Shown: positions 36,299-45,261, numbered from the stretch's first letter. The stretch is DNA of 64,000 nt from Sinomonas susongensis (GCF_005877005.1 NZ_SSNH01000006.1:207331-271330); one strand, 5' to 3'. Made by a program: numbers and translations. Notes: generated by a model not told the origin, from the sequence alone.

Positions 36299-37441
36299 TC
36301 AGATCAGGCTTACTGCCATGGCCTCGACCGCGAGGAGCGGGGCCACATTCGTGGTCGTGATGCGTTGTCTCGTGGTGTTAACCGCATCCATGCGGGTCAG
36401 GGTTACGTCGGGGGTCGAAGCTGCCGCGAACTCGGCGATCTCGGCGGCGATCTCCGTGTTCACGGGCTCGACCCCGCCGCCGAGCTGGACCATGAGCACG
36501 TCCCGGTAGAACGAGAGCAGGTCCGTGAGGGTCCGATCGAGGGAGTCGGTGACCGAGCGCTTTGCCCGGCGCTTCTGATCCTCTTCGAGCTGGCGCACTT
36601 GAGCGCGGAGGCTCGGCGGCAGCTTCTCGTCGCCGGAGACCCCGAGGGTCTCGAGGAGGCGTGCCCGCTCCTGCGCGTCCCGCTCCTCATTGGAGCTCGC
36701 GGCCTCGTCGGTTGCGATCTTCACGAGCTGCTCCGCGAGGACCACGGCCTGCGAGACGGTGGAGAGGGTGAGCGGCAGCCGCACAGTCGCGGCGCGCCGC
36801 TCGCGCGCGGCCCCGTCGTGGACGAGCCGGCGGGCGATCCCGATGTGGCTCTGCGCCGCGCGGGCAGCCTGTTGCGCGAGCTCGGGGGCCGCGCCGTCGC
36901 GCTCCACGAGCAGCGCGGCGACGTCGTCGACGGGCGGCAGGCGCAGGTTCACGGCCCGGCAGCGTGAACGGATCGTGACGAGGACGTCGGCGGGCGACGG
37001 CGCGCAGAGCATCCACACTGTCCGGGGTGTGGGCTCCTCGATCGCCTTGAGCAGGACGTTCGTGGTGCGTTCGGCCATGCGGTCGGCGTCCTCGACGACG
37101 ACGATGCGCCAGCGCCCGGTCGATGGGCGATCGCCCGCCTTGGCGACGAGCTCTCGGGCCTCGTCGATGGTGATCGTGATCTTCTCGGTCCGCACGAAGG
37201 TCACGTCGCTGTGGGATTCCGCCAGCACCGTTCGGCACCCCGCGCACACGCCGCACCCACGCTGCGTGACGTCGTCGGCCTCGCAGTTGAGAGCGGCGGC
37301 GAACGCCTTCGCCGCCGTCGACCGCCCCGAGCCCGGGGGGCCCGTGAAGAGCCACGCGTGCGTGAGCCCCTCGCCAGCGGCGGCACGCCGCAGCTGGTCG
37401 ACGACGGGCTCCTGCCCGACGAGCTGCTCCCACACCGTCAT
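36299..37441 (-). CDS. holB: DNA polymerase III delta-prime subunit
   Basis: 380-residue clamp-loader subunit. The AAA+ domain has GPPGSGRST, in which the Walker lysine is Arg, consistent with a non-hydrolysing delta-prime. A zinc module follows with CEADDVTQRGCGVCAGC. The sensor region DADRMAERTTNVLLKAIEEP is typical. It overlaps tmk by four bases, a conserved actinobacterial pairing. Acts in replication at the clamp loader. Confidence 0.93.
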   Translation of the reverse strand: MTVWEQLVGQEPVVDQLRRAAAGEGLTHAWLFTGPPGSGRSTAAKAFAAALNCEADDVTQRGCGVCAGCRTVLAESHSDVTFVRTEKITITIDEARELVAKAGDRPSTGRWRIVVVEDADRMAERTTNVLLKAIEEPTPRTVWMLCAPSPADVLVTIRSRCRAVNLRLPPVDDVAALLVERDGAAPELAQQAARAAQSHIGIARRLVHDGAARERRAATVRLPLTLSTVSQAVVLAEQLVKIATDEAASSNEERDAQERARLLETLGVSGDEKLPPSLRAQVRQLEEDQKRRAKRSVTDSLDRTLTDLLSFYRDVLMVQLGGGVEPVNTEIAAEIAEFAAASTPDVTLTRMDAVNTTRQRITTTNVAPLLAVEAMAVSLI

Positions 37442-38121
37442 GGGCGTGCCTCGAGCACCCGCGTGACCGCTGCGAGGATCCGCTCGGAGAGCTCTTCGAG
37501 GCTGCGCCGGCCGTCGAGCACGAGATACGAGTCAGGCCGGGCTTCGGCCAAGTCGAGGAATGCGGTGCGGACGTCGCGGTGGAAGTCGTCGGACTCGGAT
37601 TCGAGCCGGTCCTCGACTGCATCGTCGGCGGCCCGCCGCGCGCGCCCCTCGCCCTCGTCGACGTCGAGGAGCACCGTGAGATCGGGCCAGAGGCCGTCGG
37701 TCGCCCAGACATTGAGATCGCGGACGGGCTCGATGCCGAGACCGCGCGCAACCCCCTGATAGACGATGGAGGACCCTATGTAGCGGTCCGTGATGACCAC
37801 GCTGCCTCGATCGAGGGCGGGCCGGATCGTCTGGGCGACATGGGCCGCGCGCGCGGCCGCGAAGATGAGGGCCTCGGTCCGTGCGTCGACTTCCCCCTGG
37901 CCGTGCTCGAGCACGAGGGACCGCAGCTTCTCTCCGATGGGAGTCCCACCCGGCTCGCGTGTGAGCAGGACCTCGTGGCCGGCTGCAAGGAGCGAGCCCG
38001 CGAGGAGCCGGGCCTGAGTCGACTTCCCCGCGCCGTCGCCGCCCTCGAACGCGACGAAGAGGCCACGGGCGGGCCCGGGGCCAGGCGCACTGTCGGGGGT
38101 GGCGGGGGAGGAGGAGGTCAC
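37438..38121 (-). CDS. tmk: Thymidylate kinase
   Basis: 227-residue kinase that phosphorylates dTMP to dTDP. The P-loop FEGGDGAGKST is at about residues 25-35, the DR(Y/H) motif is in VVITDRYIGSSIVYQG, and a lid with Arg residues follows. The GTG start at 38121 has no ribosome-binding site, but a -10 box TAGGCT lies six bases upstream, so the transcript is probably leaderless. It heads the tmk-holB-hydrolase operon and is divergent from the PLP enzyme. Confidence 0.95.
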   Translation of the reverse strand: MTSSSPATPDSAPGPGPARGLFVAFEGGDGAGKSTQARLLAGSLLAAGHEVLLTREPGGTPIGEKLRSLVLEHGQGEVDARTEALIFAAARAAHVAQTIRPALDRGSVVITDRYIGSSIVYQGVARGLGIEPVRDLNVWATDGLWPDLTVLLDVDEGEGRARRAADDAVEDRLESESDDFHRDVRTAFLDLAEARPDSYLVLDGRRSLEELSERILAAVTRVLEARP

Positions 38122-38127
38122 CGTCCA

Positions 38128-38133
38128 AGCCTA
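38128..38133 (-). promoter_or_regulatory. -10 box of tmk, leaderless type
   Basis: On the minus strand TAGGCT ends six bases before the tmk GTG. No ribosome-binding site is present. Confidence 0.6.
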
Positions 38134-38159
38134 CCGACTCAGGCCCACTCGCAGAGGCA

Positions 38160-38165
38160 TACCCT
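38160..38165 (+). promoter_or_regulatory. -10 box of the PLP enzyme gene, leaderless type
   Basis: TACCCT ends six bases before ATG 38172. It lies 26 bases from the opposing tmk -10, so the two promoters overlap back to back. Confidence 0.55.
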
Positions 38166-38171
38166 AGGGGC

Positions 38172-39368
38172 ATGACCGACGTCCCGGAAGCCGGCTCCCC
38201 CCTGCCCGAGTACACCTTCCCGCATCTCGATGCCGCGGCGCTCTGCGCACTCTCGCCTGAGACGCTCGCAGTGGCAGCGGGCCGCCCTGAACGCGGGCAC
38301 GATACGCCCGTGAACCCGAGTGTCGTCTTCTCGTCGACGTTCGTCGGGCTCGGGTCGGTGGGCGAGGGCGCGAGGGGCTACGCGCGCTTCTCCAACCCCA
38401 CCTGGGAACCTTTCGAGGAGGCGGTGGCACGTCTCGAAGGCGCCGACATCCCCGCGCTCCTCTTCTCCTCCGGCATGGCCGCCGTCGCGGCCGCTCTGAG
38501 CCTCGTTCCGGTGGGCGGCGTGCTCGTCGCCCCCGCCCACGCATACTCGGGCACGCTCGGGCTTGCCCAGGCCAAAGGCGCACGCGGCGAACTCGAGCTC
38601 CGCTCCGTGGACATCGCAGACACGGAGGCCGTCACCGCTGCCCTCGACGGCGCCGACGTCCTGTGGGTCGAGAGCCCGACCAACCCCATGATGGAGGTAG
38701 CCGACCTCCCCGCCCTCGCCGCCGCCGCGCACGCCGCCGGCGCCCTCGTCGTCGTCGACAACACATTCAGCACCCCGCTCGGGCAGCGACCCCTCGCGGT
38801 GGGCGCCGACCTCGTCGTGCACTCCGCCACGAAGTACCTCGCAGGTCACTCCGACGTGCTGCTCGGCCTCGCCGTCACGGCCGACGACGAACTGCGGGCC
38901 AGGCTCCTGGGCCATCGAACGCTGCACGGGGCCATCGCCGGGCCCATGGAGGCGTGGCTCGGCCTCCGCGGCCTCCGCACCCTCGCGTTACGGGTCGAGC
39001 GCTCGCAGGCGACGGCGGCAGAGCTCGCCCGCCGCCTCGAGGGCCACCCGGCCGTGCGGCGAACCCGGTACCCCGGCCTCCCCTCCGACCCCGGCCACGT
39101 CCGCGCCGCGGCCCAGTTCGACGGCTTCGGCTCGATCATCAGCATCGAGCTCGACGACGCCGCAGCAGCGGACGCGCTCGTCGCGGCGCTCGCCCTGTGG
39201 CTCCCCGCGACGTCGCTCGGAGGGGTCGAATCCACGATCGAGCGGCGCCGTCGTCACGCCGCCGAACCGGCGACCGTCCCCGAGGGCCTCGTGCGGCTGA
39301 GCGTGGGGATCGAGAACGTCGAGGACCTGTGGGCGGATCTGGCCCAGGGGCTCGACGCGCTCGCGTGA
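38172..39368 (+). CDS. Cystathionine gamma-synthase/lyase-type PLP enzyme
   Basis: 398-residue Cys/Met-metabolism PLP enzyme. The PLP lysine is Lys221 in HSATKYLAGHSDV, with VDNTFSTP before it and SLGGVESTIERRRRH near the end. GYARFSNPTWEPFE is the tetramer/PLP phosphate segment. The family includes cystathionine synthases, lyases and methionine gamma-lyase; the exact reaction cannot be fixed. No pathway partner is adjacent. The start appears leaderless. Confidence 0.88.
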   Translation: MTDVPEAGSPLPEYTFPHLDAAALCALSPETLAVAAGRPERGHDTPVNPSVVFSSTFVGLGSVGEGARGYARFSNPTWEPFEEAVARLEGADIPALLFSSGMAAVAAALSLVPVGGVLVAPAHAYSGTLGLAQAKGARGELELRSVDIADTEAVTAALDGADVLWVESPTNPMMEVADLPALAAAAHAAGALVVVDNTFSTPLGQRPLAVGADLVVHSATKYLAGHSDVLLGLAVTADDELRARLLGHRTLHGAIAGPMEAWLGLRGLRTLALRVERSQATAAELARRLEGHPAVRRTRYPGLPSDPGHVRAAAQFDGFGSIISIELDDAAAADALVAALALWLPATSLGGVESTIERRRRHAAEPATVPEGLVRLSVGIENVEDLWADLAQGLDALA

Positions 39369-39444
39369 GGCCGTGGAGCCCGGGAGACACGGATACGTCT
39401 CTTCGCGCTGGTCGTGTGGTCGCGCTGATCGCGCAGATCCTCTG

Positions 39445-39450
39445 TAGGCT
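39445..39450 (+). promoter_or_regulatory. -10 box of the DUF2516 gene, leaderless type
   Basis: TAGGCT ends six bases before GTG 39457. Confidence 0.55.
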
Positions 39451-39456
39451 GGGGGA

Positions 39457-39765
39457 GTGATCGGCAGCTACATCATCGGCTACAGCGACCTCATCGTGGG
39501 CTACGCGGTCTCGCTGCTGTGCCTCGTCATCTCCCTGTGGGCCTTCATCGACTGCGCCACCCGCAGGGGAGAGGCCTTCGAAGCGGGATTCAAGCGCACG
39601 AAGGGCTTCTGGCTGGGCATCACCGGAGGCGCGACGCTCGTCGGGATCCTCGCTGCGGTGAGCCCCATCAGCCCGCTCTTCGGCCCGAGCCTGTTCACGC
39701 TCGCTGCCGTGACCGCCGCCGGCGTCTACCTCGCGGACGTCCGCCCGGCCGTCTCGTCGCGCTGA
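39457..39765 (+). CDS. DUF2516 family membrane protein
   Basis: 102 residues with three membrane helices (VGYAVSLLCLVISLWAFIDCA, GFWLGITGGATLVGILAAV, FTLAAVTAAGVYLADV). The FIDCATRR and FKRTKGFWLG pattern is that of the actinobacterial DUF2516 family. GTG 39457 has a -10 box six bases upstream, so it is probably leaderless. Function unknown; it often sits beside the methyltransferase-like gene that follows. Confidence 0.85.
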   Translation: MIGSYIIGYSDLIVGYAVSLLCLVISLWAFIDCATRRGEAFEAGFKRTKGFWLGITGGATLVGILAAVSPISPLFGPSLFTLAAVTAAGVYLADVRPAVSSR

Positions 39766-39813
39766 CCTCACTGATCCCCGGAGTGACCGCTACGACCCCG
39801 ACGGGCTGAGAGC

Positions 39814-40632
39814 GTGGTCCAGAAGGCGAGCCCGATCAGGGCCACACGCGGGGGCCCCGTGGGGAATGTGACCCGTGGGACCACCAATCCCAACCGTATG
39901 CGGCGGGTCGACCGCTGGATCACGGGCGTGCACGGGCGCCGCTTCCGGGCGCTGCCCGCCTCGCCCCTCGCGGTCGACCTCGGCTACGGCGCCTCGCCGG
40001 CGACCGCCGTCGAGCTTTTCGAACGGCTCCGCGCGGTGCGGGACGACTTCCGTCTCACCGGCATCGAGATCGAGCCGGGACGGGTCGCGGCGGCCAAGCC
40101 GCTCGAGCGTGAGGGGCTCGACTTCCGGCTCGGCGGCTTCGAACTGCCGGTCGACGGCGCTCCCGCGCTCGTGCGCGCGTTCAACGTGCTGCGCCAGTAC
40201 GAGGAGGCCGACGTCCCAGCGATCTGGGAGCTCGTCTGCTCCCGCCTCGCATCCGGCGGGCTGTTCGTCGAGGGGACGTGCGACGAGATCGGGCGCCGCG
40301 CCGCGTGGGTGGCGCTCGACAGCGGGGGCCCGCGGACGCTGTCCGTCGCCTTGCGCTTCGGCTCGTTCGAGCGGCCGTCCGACGTCGCGGAGCGGCTGCC
40401 GAAGGCGCTCATCCACCGCAATGTGCCCGGCGAGCGGATCCACGAATTCCTCGCGGCATTCGACGCACTCTGGGCCGCGGCGGCCCCGCTGGCTCCGTTC
40501 GGGAACCGTCAGCGGTGGATCACGGCGGCGCGCTCGCTCAAGGACGCAGGCTGGCCCGTGCTGCACGGCCCCGCGCGCTGGCGGCTCGGAGAGCTGACGG
40601 TCGCGTGGGAGGCCGTGGCTCCCTCCCGTTGA
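39814..40632 (+). CDS. Class I SAM-dependent methyltransferase-like protein
   Basis: 272 residues. VDLGYGASPATAVELFERL is the SAM-binding motif I, GIEIEPGRVAAA motif II, and FNVLRQYEE the post-motif region. GTG 39814 has no ribosome-binding site; ATG 39898 (Met29) is a later alternative. Its substrate is unknown. It is 48 bases after the DUF2516 gene and may share its promoter. Confidence 0.75.
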   Translation: MVQKASPIRATRGGPVGNVTRGTTNPNRMRRVDRWITGVHGRRFRALPASPLAVDLGYGASPATAVELFERLRAVRDDFRLTGIEIEPGRVAAAKPLEREGLDFRLGGFELPVDGAPALVRAFNVLRQYEEADVPAIWELVCSRLASGGLFVEGTCDEIGRRAAWVALDSGGPRTLSVALRFGSFERPSDVAERLPKALIHRNVPGERIHEFLAAFDALWAAAAPLAPFGNRQRWITAARSLKDAGWPVLHGPARWRLGELTVAWEAVAPSR

Positions 40633-40690
40633 GCGGTGACGGGGCGGTGTCACGGAAGGAAGGGCACGGGTTCCGTCGATTCGGCCCCGC

Positions 40691-40696
40691 TAGCAT
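40691..40696 (+). promoter_or_regulatory. -10 box of gpmA, leaderless type
   Basis: TAGCAT ends six bases before ATG 40703. Confidence 0.6.
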
Positions 40697-40702
40697 GAGT
40701 CC

Positions 40703-41449
40703 ATGACTTACACGCTGATCCTGCTGCGCCATGGGCACAGCGACTGGAACGCCAAGAACCTCTTCACGGGATGGGTGGACGTCGACCTCAACGACCAGGG
40801 CCGCGAGGAGGCACAGCGCGGGGGGGAGCTGCTCGCCGAGAAGGGCCTCCTCCCGGACATCCTGTTCACGTCCCGTCTCAAGCGCGCGATCAACACGGCG
40901 AACCTCGCGCTCGCCGCTGCCGACCGCGGGTGGATCGACGTGAAGCGCTCATGGCGGCTCAACGAGCGCCACTACGGCGCCCTGCAGGGCAAGGACAAGG
41001 CCCAGACGCTCGCCGAATTCGGCGAGGAGCAGTTCATGGAGTGGCGCCGCTCGTACGACGTTCCGCCGCCCCCGCTGGCCGACGACTCGGAGTTCTCGCA
41101 GGTGGGCGACCCGCGCTACGCGGACCTCGGCGACGACGTCCCGCGTACCGAGTGCCTCAAGGACGTCCTCGAGCGCCTCCTGCCGTACTGGGAATCGGAG
41201 ATCAAGGCCGAGCTCGCGGCCGGCAAGACGGTGCTCGTCACGGCGCACGGCAACTCGCTGCGTGCCCTCGTGAAGCATCTGGACGGCATCAGCGATGACG
41301 ACATCGCTGGCCTCAACATCCCCACGGGCATCCCGCTCGTCTACGAGCTCGACGAGGACTTCCGGCCCACCAGCCCGGGAGGCACGTACCTCGACCCGGC
41401 GGCCGCGGCCGCGTCGATCGAGGCCGTGAAGAACCAGGGCAAGAAGTAG
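40703..41449 (+). CDS. gpmA: 2,3-bisphosphoglycerate-dependent phosphoglycerate mutase
   Basis: 248-residue glycolytic enzyme interconverting 3- and 2-phosphoglycerate. The phosphohistidine is His10 in [24 protein letters not shown] and the second His in [14 protein letters not shown] are intact. The start has a -10 box six bases upstream and no ribosome-binding site. Linkage to phoU-senX3-regX3 is a conserved actinobacterial order. A 16-base hairpin terminates it. Confidence 0.96.
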   Translation: MTYTLILLRHGHSDWNAKNLFTGWVDVDLNDQGREEAQRGGELLAEKGLLPDILFTSRLKRAINTANLALAAADRGWIDVKRSWRLNERHYGALQGKDKAQTLAEFGEEQFMEWRRSYDVPPPPLADDSEFSQVGDPRYADLGDDVPRTECLKDVLERLLPYWESEIKAELAAGKTVLVTAHGNSLRALVKHLDGISDDDIAGLNIPTGIPLVYELDEDFRPTSPGGTYLDPAAAAASIEAVKNQGKK

Positions 41450-41459
41450 CCGAGAACAG

Positions 41460-41503
41460 ACGACGACGGCCGCCCACCGAACAAGGAGGGCGGCCGTCGT
41501 CGT
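41460..41503. terminator. 16-bp hairpin between gpmA and phoU
   Basis: ACGACGACGGCCGCCC pairs perfectly with its complement (41488-41503) around a 12-base loop. It lies between convergent genes and can serve both. It shares a 14-base core with the hairpin at 44321-44376. Confidence 0.8.
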
Positions 41504-41530
41504 CTCTTGGGTTCCGGGGCCGGGCGGGCC

Positions 41531-42190
41531 TCAGTTCGACGTCATGTCCCCGTCCCACTCACCCGTGACAAGGTAGGAGACCTTGCGGGCGACCGAGACG
41601 CCGTGGTCCGCGAAGCGCTCGAAATAGCGGCTGGCAAGGGCAGCATCCACCGCGAGGGCAGGCGAGCCGGTCCACCCGGCGTCGGCGATCGCGCGGAAGA
41701 CGCTCGCGTGGAGATCGTCGATCTCCGCATTCGTGCCCTGGATTTTCGCGACGAGTGCGAGGTCATGGGTGTCGAGGAGCTGCGCGACGTCCTCGATGAG
41801 GGACTTGTCGAGGTCGGCCATCCGCGCGAACGTCCGTGCGAGCGGCGCTGGGACCGCGTTCTCGGGGTACCGGAGGCGGGTCAGCTGAGCGATGTGGCGC
41901 GCGAGGTCGCCCATGCGCTCGAGCGACGCGCTCATGCGGAGCGAGCCGACGATGGTGCGGAGGTCGCTCGCCACAGGGCCCTGGAGGGCGAGGATGTCGA
42001 TGGCGCGCTCGTCGAGCGCGGTCTGGCGGAAGTCGATGCGCGCATCCTCCGCGATGACTTCCTGGGCAAGATCGACGTCCGTGTTCTGGAAGGATTCGAC
42101 AGCCTTGTCGAGCGCTGTCTCGACCAGCCTTGCGATCTCTACGAGGTCCTCGTGGACCAGCTTGAGCTCTTCTTGGAATACTTTGCGCAC
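41531..42190 (-). CDS. phoU: Phosphate transport system regulator PhoU
   Basis: 219-residue all-helical protein of two similar three-helix halves, with metal-cluster motifs of the E-x3-D type such as SLERMGDLARHIA and SRYFERFADHGVSVA. GTG 42190 is chosen because GGAAGGA precedes it by seven bases; the longer frame upstream has no signal. It links phosphate uptake to the SenX3-RegX3 kinase and probably keeps it inactive when phosphate is plentiful. Divergent from senX3. Confidence 0.94.
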   Translation of the reverse strand: MRKVFQEELKLVHEDLVEIARLVETALDKAVESFQNTDVDLAQEVIAEDARIDFRQTALDERAIDILALQGPVASDLRTIVGSLRMSASLERMGDLARHIAQLTRLRYPENAVPAPLARTFARMADLDKSLIEDVAQLLDTHDLALVAKIQGTNAEIDDLHASVFRAIADAGWTGSPALAVDAALASRYFERFADHGVSVARKVSYLVTGEWDGDMTSN

Positions 42191-42351
42191 GGCGGTGTCC
42201 TTCCGTCCTGTCCCCACCCATTGCCCTTTTCGGACACTCCGACTCGTCACACTCTCAGCAGCAGATGAATACTTGTCCGCGCCCATATGAACGATACGTG
42301 AACCGGGGCCGGTGGGGGCGGAATGCGGACCGCGGTCCTCACCGCGCCCTC

Positions 42352-42357
42352 TAAGCT
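42352..42357 (+). promoter_or_regulatory. -10 box of senX3, leaderless type
   Basis: TAAGCT ends six bases before GTG 42364. Confidence 0.55.
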
Positions 42358-42363
42358 AAAGAG

Positions 42364-43635
42364 GTGGATCCTCTCGTCGTCGGCATCGTGGCGGGTCTTC
42401 TGGGCCTGTCCTTCGGCGCCTTCGGCGTCCTCGCGTTCCGCGCGAGCGAGCGCCAGCGAGCGCTCCTCGAAGAGGGGCCGGGAGATGCGTCGTTCCCCGA
42501 GGGGGCGGCCGATGTGCTGTCCGTCCTCGGCAAGGCCTTCGTCGTCGTGGACGCCATCGACAGCGTGGTCCGGGCCAGTCCGGCAGCCTACGCGTACGGC
42601 CTCGTCCGCGGGCACACTGTGGTCCACCGGGAGCTCCTCGAGATGACGGCGAAGGTGCGGGGCAACGGCGTCGTCATCGAAAAGCAGCTCGAACTCCCGC
42701 GCGGTCCCCTCGGCCAGGGGACGATCATCATCCAGGTCCGCGCGGCCATGCTCGGCGAGGAGTACATCCTCCTCCTCGCGGACGACCGCACCGAGATCAC
42801 GCGCACCGAGCGGATCCGCAACGACTTCGTCGCGAACGTCTCGCACGAGCTCAAGACTCCGGTAGGCGCGATCTCCCTCCTCGCGGAGGCGCTCGAGGCC
42901 AGCCCGGACGACGAGGACGCCGTCCGCCGCTTCGCCCAGCGCATGCGCAAGGAGTCGGTTCGCCTCGCAGCCCTCGTCCAGGACATCATCGAGCTCTCCC
43001 GGCTCCAGGGTGCGGACATCGTCCATCAGGGCAAGGTCGTCGACATCAACGAGGTCGTCGCCGATGCCGTGGACCGCTCACGCCTTGCCGCCGAGGCGAA
43101 GCACATCTCCGTCGTCGTCGGCGGGTCGAGCCAGGGCAAGGTCTACGGAGACCCCGATCTGCTCGTGAATGCGTTCCGCAACCTCATCGACAACGCGATC
43201 CGCTACTCGCCGGAGAACACCAAGGTGGGCGTCGGGCTCCGGGACAAGGACGGCCTCGTGTCGGTGTCGGTCGCCGACCAGGGCGAGGGCCTGCGGCCCG
43301 AGGACCAGGAGCGCGTATTCGAGCGCTTCTACCGTGTGGACGCTGCAAGGTCGCGGCAGACGGGCGGCACGGGCCTCGGCCTGAGTATCGTCAAGCATGT
43401 CGTCGAGAACCACGGCGGCGAAGTGACCGTGTGGTCGCAGCTCGGCAAGGGCTCGACGTTCACCGTGCGGCTGCCCGAAATGGACGAAGACCAGAACGCG
43501 GAGGATCCGCCGACGCGGGCCCAGCGCGCAGAGGCGCAACGCGCAGAGGCCCAGCGCAAAGAGGGCCGCCGCAAGGATGGGCAAGAACGCCAAGATGGGG
43601 CCGCACGGCCCCCCGAGCAAGGAGCAATGGCTTGA
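42364..43635 (+). CDS. senX3: Phosphate sensor histidine kinase SenX3
   Basis: 423 residues. One N-terminal membrane helix (VVGIVAGLLGLSFGAFGVLAF), a PAS-like region, a HisKA domain with phosphorylated His161 in NVSHELKTP, and an ATPase domain with NLIDNAIRYS and GTGLGLSIVKH. The C-terminal 50 residues are a charged tail with RAEAQ repeats encoded by direct DNA repeats. The partner regulator overlaps by four bases. Responds to low phosphate by family analogy. Confidence 0.94.
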   Translation: MDPLVVGIVAGLLGLSFGAFGVLAFRASERQRALLEEGPGDASFPEGAADVLSVLGKAFVVVDAIDSVVRASPAAYAYGLVRGHTVVHRELLEMTAKVRGNGVVIEKQLELPRGPLGQGTIIIQVRAAMLGEEYILLLADDRTEITRTERIRNDFVANVSHELKTPVGAISLLAEALEASPDDEDAVRRFAQRMRKESVRLAALVQDIIELSRLQGADIVHQGKVVDINEVVADAVDRSRLAAEAKHISVVVGGSSQGKVYGDPDLLVNAFRNLIDNAIRYSPENTKVGVGLRDKDGLVSVSVADQGEGLRPEDQERVFERFYRVDAARSRQTGGTGLGLSIVKHVVENHGGEVTVWSQLGKGSTFTVRLPEMDEDQNAEDPPTRAQRAEAQRAEAQRKEGRRKDGQERQDGAARPPEQGAMA

Positions 43636-44312
43636 GCAGGATCCTGATCGTGGAGGACGAAGAGTCGTTCAGCGACCCCCTTTCCTTCCTCCTCGGCAAG
43701 GAAGGCTACGAGGTCGAGGTCGTTGACAACGGCACCGACGCCCTCGTCGAGTTCGACCGCAACGGGGCCGACCTCGTGCTGCTCGACCTTCAGCTTCCCG
43801 GCACGCCCGGCACCGAGGTGTGCCGCCAGCTGCGCCAGCGCTCGAACGTCCCCGTCATCATGCTGACGGCCAAGGACTCCGAGATCGACAAGGTCGTGGG
43901 ACTCGAACTGGGCGCGGACGACTACGTCACGAAGCCCTATTCGTCCCGCGAGCTCGTGGCCCGCGTGCGCGCCGTCCTTCGCAGACACGGCGAGCCGGAG
44001 GAGCTCATCTCCTCGACCGTTCAGGCGGGCCCGGTGCGGATGGACGTCGAGCGGCACGTGGTGAGTGTCGAGGGCGAGCAGGTGGCCCTCCCGCTCAAGG
44101 AGTTCGAGCTGCTCGAGATGCTGCTCCGCAACTCGGGCCGGGTGCTCACGCGCGGGCAGCTCATCGACCGGGTGTGGGGCTCCGACTACGTGGGGGACAC
44201 GAAGACCCTCGACGTGCACGTCAAGCGGCTTCGCAGCAAGATCGAGCCCGATCCTTCGAGCCCCCGCTACCTCGTCACCGTGCGGGGCCTCGGCTACAAG
44301 TTCGAGCCGTAG
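43632..44312 (+). CDS. regX3: Phosphate response regulator RegX3
   Basis: 226-residue OmpR-type regulator. Receiver Asp52 is in LVLLDLQLPG, the conserved Lys is in YVTKPYS, and the winged helix ends in YLVTVRGLGYKFEP. TTG 43632 overlaps the senX3 stop, and AAGGAG lies about ten bases upstream. The frame is open further back inside senX3 but that part is not protein-like. It controls phosphate-starvation genes by family analogy. Confidence 0.95.
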   Translation: MSRILIVEDEESFSDPLSFLLGKEGYEVEVVDNGTDALVEFDRNGADLVLLDLQLPGTPGTEVCRQLRQRSNVPVIMLTAKDSEIDKVVGLELGADDYVTKPYSSRELVARVRAVLRRHGEPEELISSTVQAGPVRMDVERHVVSVEGEQVALPLKEFELLEMLLRNSGRVLTRGQLIDRVWGSDYVGDTKTLDVHVKRLRSKIEPDPSSPRYLVTVRGLGYKFEP

Positions 44313-44320
44313 GCCTCAAG

Positions 44321-44376
44321 GCGAACGACGACGGCCGCTCACCCCGCGCTGGGAGTGGGCGGCCGTCGTCGTTCGC
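44321..44376. terminator. 18-bp hairpin between regX3 and lipoprotein gene
   Basis: GCGAACGACGACGGCCGC pairs perfectly with 44359-44376 around a 20-base loop. It lies between convergent genes. It shares the 14-base ACGACGACGGCCGC core with the gpmA/phoU hairpin. Confidence 0.8.
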
Positions 44377-44399
44377 TGCGAAGCTTCCGGAGGCTACGG

Positions 44400-45014
44400 T
44401 CAGTGGCTCGCCGTCGCTGACGGCGTCGCGGAGCTGGACGCGCTCGACGAAGCAGAGCTCGATGCGCTTGAAGCTGAGTTCGACGTCGCGGAGCTGGACG
44501 CGCTCGACGACGGCGTCGGAAGGTACTGGCGGTACTGCGAGAGAGTCCCGTCGAGGACGGGGATCTGAACGTCCTGGGTCGAGCTCCCGTCGGAGACCTT
44601 GACGCTCACGAGGGAGCCGGGGATGCCGCCCACCTGGGCGAAGTCGACCGGCGACGCATCGGACTCGAGCCTGATCGTGCCGTTGCTCGGGACGGTCAGG
44701 CTGACGGTGCTCTGGCCGGGGGTCGTCATGGTGACCGAGATGTCGTTGGACGACGTGTTGTAGAGGCTGCCGAGCAGTCGGCCGGAGGCGTTGGCGCTCG
44801 GCGTCGGCGAGGAGCCCTCCTTGCCCGAGGAAGCGATGAGTGCGTTGCGCAGCTGAAGTGATCCGACGTTGGCATCGATGCCGTCAGACGCCGCGTAGGG
44901 GGAGGCGGTCTGCTGCGGGTTGATGTATCCGCAGCCGGTGGCCGTCAGCAGGCCCACGCCGATCGCGGCCGCGAGGGCAACGCGCTTGACGGGGGTCGAA
45001 GCAGTGAAACGCAC
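44400..45014 (-). CDS. Hypothetical lipoprotein with Ser/Ala-rich tail
   Basis: 204 residues. A signal peptide ends in LTATGC with Cys28 as the lipid site. Residues 40-165 look beta-rich, perhaps Ig-like, and the last 35 residues are almost only Ser, Ala and Thr. The tail is encoded by DNA containing a 26-base direct repeat (44425-44450, 44485-44510), so its length may vary between strains. GTG 45014 follows AGGAG. Surface protein of unknown role, next to the phosphate system but opposite in direction. Confidence 0.82.
   Translation of the reverse strand: MRFTASTPVKRVALAAAIGVGLLTATGCGYINPQQTASPYAASDGIDANVGSLQLRNALIASSGKEGSSPTPSANASGRLLGSLYNTSSNDISVTMTTPGQSTVSLTVPSNGTIRLESDASPVDFAQVGGIPGSLVSVKVSDGSSTQDVQIPVLDGTLSQYRQYLPTPSSSASSSATSNSASSASSSASSSASSSATPSATASH
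44425..44510. repeat. 26-bp direct repeat in lipoprotein tail
   Basis: Identical 26-base copies begin at 44425 and 44485, 60 bases apart, within the Ser/Ala-coding part. The 60-base offset keeps the reading frame. Confidence 0.8.
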
Positions 45015-45229
45015 AGCTCGCTCCTGTTGGATGGGTGTAAGAGGTCAGGTCGCCCCTAGCGTAGCCCGAATTTCGACAGACTGTAGATTCCGAGACGTGC
45101 CGCGCCGTGACTTGAAGCACTTTCTTGAGGATTCGTCAACCCCCACCCCAGCCGGTCCAGAAAGCGCTCTCCCGCATGATTCCGCCGATCGCGGGCCCTC
45201 CCGAGCCCAGATCCAACTATCGGGCGTGA

Positions 45230-45235
45230 TAGACT
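45230..45235 (+). promoter_or_regulatory. -10 box of carD
   Basis: TAGACT lies 26 bases before the carD ATG. The short leader holds AAAGGGG as ribosome-binding site, unlike the leaderless genes nearby. Confidence 0.5.
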
Positions 45236-45261
45236 AGTTAGCGGGAAAGGGGAATGTCCAC

